The notes below the pieces were generated by a model, which did not search any database, was not told where the DNA came from, and saw nothing but the letters and a program-made list of their open reading frames with translations. A program made the position numbers and the translations under genes. Below are positions 60,742 through 64,000 of a DNA stretch of 64,000 bases, piece after piece (the stretch's first letter is position 1; every line of letters begins with the position of its first letter). The stretch is from Muricea muricata (lineage: Eukaryota > Cnidaria > Anthozoa > Malacalcyonacea > Plexauridae), in NCBI GenBank assembly GCA_963855995.1, contig OY979720.1, positions 17,940,139 to 18,004,138 on the forward strand, written 5' to 3'.

Positions 60742-61944
60742 TTAGCTCGTTGTTGCTGTGTGCTGTTGCTGTTGTTGTCGTTGTCTGATTGGATCTTTTC
60801 GGCACGTCATTCGTTGAAATTGACGTTTGAAAGCCTCTCTGTACGTTTGGTCCATACACGTATAAATTAGTGGGTTGCATAAACTGTTCAGCAGAGGCAG
60901 TAACTGCATCACCACAGATAATTTGCCAAGCAACATCATGAGTCTTAAAGATTTGTGCAAAGAAAAATGACTAATCTTATCAAAGAAGACTATAAGTGAA
61001 ATAACTGTTGGAAACCAGCAGAGTATGAATATTCCGACGACAACCAACAACATTCGAACAGTCTTTAGCTCTTGACTTAAAATATTTCTTTGGCGTTGTA
61101 GACTCGAGCAAGTTTCACCCAGTTGGCCACTTCGCAACATTTTGTGTCGTTTATGAGCAGCAGCAAAAATACAAGAGTACATGACCATGATGAATATGGC
61201 GGGGATGAAAAAGACACAGGGAAATAGAGACGTATAGAATCTTCTAGCTTGTTTAAGCTTGACTAGAAGGCAATAGTCCAAACCTAGTAGAATTCCCCTG
61301 GTGCCTGAATCAGCTGTGGAGGCATAGGTGGCGAATGAAATTGATATCAACCAAATGATGAAGATTATTTTCAACGATTTAGAAGTTGTCATTCTGGATT
61401 TATACTGAAGTGGTTTGCAGAGTTTAAGACATCGGTCGAAACTGATGAATGCCAGGGTATAAATAGACGCCGTTAACAGCAAGATGTCCATCCACACGAA
61501 GAAACGACATAAATGAACAGACATGTTGCCTCCAGGCTTATAATCCACACTAGAATAATACACGCTCACTGGTCCTATGAACATTCCTGTAAAAAGATCA
61601 GCGACAGCCAAGCAAGCAATAAAGTATTTATTTGGTTGATGGAGTCTTCTCTCTTTCCAAGTCGTTAGCAAAACCAAAGTATTGCCCAAAGTTATCGGAA
61701 TCGTGATAAAAACATACAATATTTTCATTGCTAATGAGCGTTGATTCATAAATTCACTCAACCTTATGAAGTCCTTGATTGTCCAAGTGGAATTTGTAGA
61801 AATGGTATCGTTTGACGTCATTGCAGAACTTGATCCTGCATAGGAATAAATATGCACATTATATATAGTCATACCCATTTTATTGAAGTACGTATGAAAC
61901 GAAATGTCTTTTATCGAAGTGTAATTTATTTCTTTCAAAAACAA
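60742..61944 (-). CDS. Class A (rhodopsin-like) GPCR, amine-receptor type
   Basis: A single open frame of up to 400 residues with seven membrane spans. Hallmarks (numbering from the first Met): GNTLVLL in TM1 (Asn88), LAVADLFTG in TM2 (Asp116), Cys146 at the top of TM3, and Asp153 exactly 17 residues before Asp170, the position of the amine-binding Asp3.32. The TM3 end reads DRC rather than DRY. TM4 has IIWLIS, TM6 FILCWFP and TM7 NSLCNPLIY. The C-terminal tail ends in a Gln-rich run. This pattern fits the aminergic-like receptor groups that are large in cnidarians; the ligand cannot be deduced. Met42 (61819-61821), followed by NDT and NST glycosylation sites, is a likelier start than Met1, and a TATGCAG before it could be a 3' splice site. 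It lies on the same strand as, and upstream of, the SMC3 exons. Confidence 0.9.
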   Translation of the reverse strand: MFLKEINYTSIKDISFHTYFNKMGMTIYNVHIYSYAGSSSAMTSNDTISTNSTWTIKDFIRLSEFMNQRSLAMKILYVFITIPITLGNTLVLLTTWKERRLHQPNKYFIACLAVADLFTGMFIGPVSVYYSSVDYKPGGNMSVHLCRFFVWMDILLLTASIYTLAFISFDRCLKLCKPLQYKSRMTTSKSLKIIFIIWLISISFATYASTADSGTRGILLGLDYCLLVKLKQARRFYTSLFPCVFFIPAIFIMVMYSCIFAAAHKRHKMLRSGQLGETCSSLQRQRNILSQELKTVRMLLVVVGIFILCWFPTVISLIVFFDKISHFSLHKSLRLMMLLGKLSVVMQLLPLLNSLCNPLIYTCMDQTYREAFKRQFQRMTCRKDPIRQRQQQQQHTATTS

Positions 61945-63187
61945 GATTATAAGGAGACTATGTTATCGTTTAAAAATGTAGTCATGAAGCACGAAACTGT
62001 CCTATAATCTGGAAACGAAATTGCACCTAAATGACTTCATTGTTCATTGACTGAATTTTACTCGAGGGAAAACCAGCGGCGTCATGACGTCATTTTGGTG
62101 TAAATTCGTTCCGGTGAATAGGACAGTTTTTTGCCCCATGGCCTCGTATTAAAACGTTCAGATAGTTCTCTTAGCATCACGTTTTTCAAAAATAAATTAC
62201 ATTGAGATAATCAGCGCACAAAGACTTCTGTGATTCTGCAATAATAGATTTCGTGTCATATGCACTTTAATGAAGTACAAGGAGGTTGTATTCCATGCAC
62301 CAAGGACGCCATGCTCATATTTTGTTCGAATATTTTTCTGTTATATTAGACTGGTGTAAATGCAGATTACAATATTGTCGGGTCTGCAGTGTACAGATAT
62401 AGATTTTTATTAAAATATAAAAAGAATTATAAAATTATAATTGCAGCTCACTATTCATAATTAAAAACACATTACAAATAAAGTTTTCTAGTAACTCTAG
62501 TGTCTTACAGTACCTCTTTATTTCCAGTCAAAATCAAACGTTTATCTTTCGAATCTTGTCATTTCCCAACTGGCGCGTTGCAGTTGCTACTACTGTATCA
62601 GCATCTCCTCCACAATTCAGCCTCCGAAATTTTGTCTTCGCCTGCCAGCTGCATGCAGAATCCACTGGCAGTTTCAAAATTAATAGGCGATTCTCTTGAC
62701 GATTTTGTCGTGTTTTGAACAACGCGTGCAAGAATCAAATAGCTAATGCATAATTAAGTACTTTCTGTCATAACTATTTGTTGATATTGGTGAATGGGAA
62801 AATTATACACTTGCTGTCTGTTATCAGACACTGCACCAACTCAAAAATTATTACAAAAATTGATTTATTCTCTTTTTTGCATATACTGGTCTTTGTATGC
62901 AATTTCACCGTATGTTTCTAATCTTCAATTTGAATATTTTCGGCCAGAAACCCAGGTCATTATCATAAGATGTGTTGTGCACAAATTATTTATTCTTTGC
63001 TATAGTAAATTAAGAAAGTAATTTGGGGGTTTAATTTAGCGTGCAGCTGCCTACTGTCATGGACATAGTTTAATCAAAGAGACTATCTAAAATTCATCTC
63101 GTCCTACAAAACGCCATATGTGGCCAAGGCATTCATAGCTCAATTCTTGCTATTAACAATTCATTCAACAATGTCAAAATTCAGTTC
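61945..63187. other. Upstream region of the GPCR, nothing recognised
   Basis: About 1.2 kb of AT-rich DNA. I looked specifically for SMC3 N-terminal exons (Walker A GRNGSGKS-like, coil start) on the minus strand and did not see them. Open frames of 60-75 codons near 62500-62730 on both strands show no domain. Confidence 0.5.
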
Positions 63188-63310
63188 CTTGTATGCTTGC
63201 ATGGTGAATATCAAATTAAAATATAATTTTGTGAAGACAGCACCTAAGTTTATCATTGCGATAATAAACTTACGTGGTGTTTCGACAAAATTATTTGTTA
63301 ATTGAATGTC
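63188..63310. repeat. Foldback MITE family B, copy 3 (short)
   Basis: The arms TTTTGTGAAGACAGCACCTA and TAAACTTACGTGGTGTTTCG are imperfectly inverted (63227-63290), preceded by the family motif TTGCATGGTGAATATC. This copy lacks most of the centre of the one at 54240. Confidence 0.75.
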
Positions 63311-63908
63311 AAAATTATATGCGGTATGTTTCCAATGTATTTCATTCATATGAGAAGTCCTTCCATTGCAAATGATTTAGTTTAATTCCATGTCTATATC
63401 TACTGTTTTGTGAACAGTTTAAGCAGTTTACATGCGCGTGTTTAATATCACACTGGTTCAGACAAGTAGTTTTCCCTGATATATGGTGATTGCATACAAC
63501 AGAAAACCATAGATAAAATATGTAAATAATTAATATATGGAAAGGTATATTCATAGTTCTGTAACATTAATTGACTACAAGCATCAACGTGATAATTATA
63601 ATCCATAATTCCACTCTACTTTTATCAAACCATTCTAACATAAAATTGTTGTGAAATGATTTTTTGTCGGTATTGCCGAGTCAGAAAAATTATATGCACT
63701 ATATATTTATTGTTTGTTTGTTTCATGCAAATTTCATAAATTTTAGTAAAAGGAGATTTTAATATTGGCTAAGTTTATTATTGGGACAAAATGATTCCAA
63801 AATTGTACGTTTACTTTATGTCTACAAAAATAATGCACTCTTATCTGACATTAAATGTTCCTCGCGCATGCGCTCTATACACATCATCGAACATGTAACT
63901 TCCTAAAT

Positions 63909-63954
63909 ATGCGTTGATCTTGTCTACAGTAATGCGTTGATCTTGTCTACAGTA
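63909..63954 (+). repeat. Two tandem copies of a 23-bp unit
   Basis: ATGCGTTGATCTTGTCTACA (plus GTA) occurs twice with no mismatch. A short local duplication; no further role is evident. Confidence 0.9.
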
Positions 63955-64000
63955 AGGGCAAGGCCAAAAAGTCAGTATACCGATGTCAGTATACTTTTTT

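Overview
The window is nuclear DNA of an animal. Genes are broken into many short exons with GT/AG borders, the background is AT-rich, and the coding content is metazoan: an SMC3 cohesin subunit, N-acetylglucosamine kinase, a class A GPCR, a fibrinogen-domain lectin, a C1-domain protein and a DUF229/sulfatase-superfamily membrane protein. The style of the small repeats and the lectin and amine-like GPCR repertoire suggest a cnidarian or a similar early-branching marine invertebrate. That is inference and I do not name a species.

Layout. 1-1033: decayed piggyBac-type transposase (minus). 1569-2639: two-exon secreted fibrinogen-like lectin (minus). 2640-9700: no gene recognised. 9817-15464: four-exon gene for a small protein with a textbook C1 zinc finger (plus), its introns filled with foldback MITEs. 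16937-22180 and 27982-40860: two direct copies of a segmental duplication carrying the 5' part of the NAGK gene. The first copy is truncated after exon 4. The second continues into the complete ten-exon NAGK gene (39026-43305, plus). 22345-27975, between the copies: a decayed non-LTR retrotransposon (minus) split by a 4.07-kb element (23667-27739) that carries a BEN-domain gene. 43904-48199: six-exon DUF229 type II membrane protein (minus), tail to tail with NAGK. 49573-60180: the C-terminal 25 exons (about 904 codons) of SMC3 (minus). 60742-61944: a single-exon amine-type GPCR (minus), lying where the SMC3 N-terminal exons would be expected. The remainder to 64000 has no gene I recognise.

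The strongest anomaly is a 10,004-bp insertion (28125-38128) in the second duplicate, flanked by a 6-bp target duplication. The uninterrupted target is preserved in the first duplicate. Its ends are nearly identical inverted arms of about 0.8-0.9 kb. Each arm holds a 21-bp minisatellite and about 310 bp of unique sequence. The 8.3-kb centre is a higher-order satellite of AnTn tracts alternating with clusters of the palindrome TTCATGAA. The same palindrome is densely repeated near both ends of the neighbouring BEN-carrying element. This suggests a shared binding site, possibly for the BEN protein itself.

Because the two duplicates serve as empty and filled sites for each other, several other insertions can be dated relative to the duplication and their target duplications read directly: a 9-bp MULE-like MITE, a 2.3-kb TTAA element and a 232-bp palindrome with a 3-bp duplication. 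The genes are not functionally linked as far as I can see. The coherent story of the window is layered transposition around a partly duplicated kinase gene.
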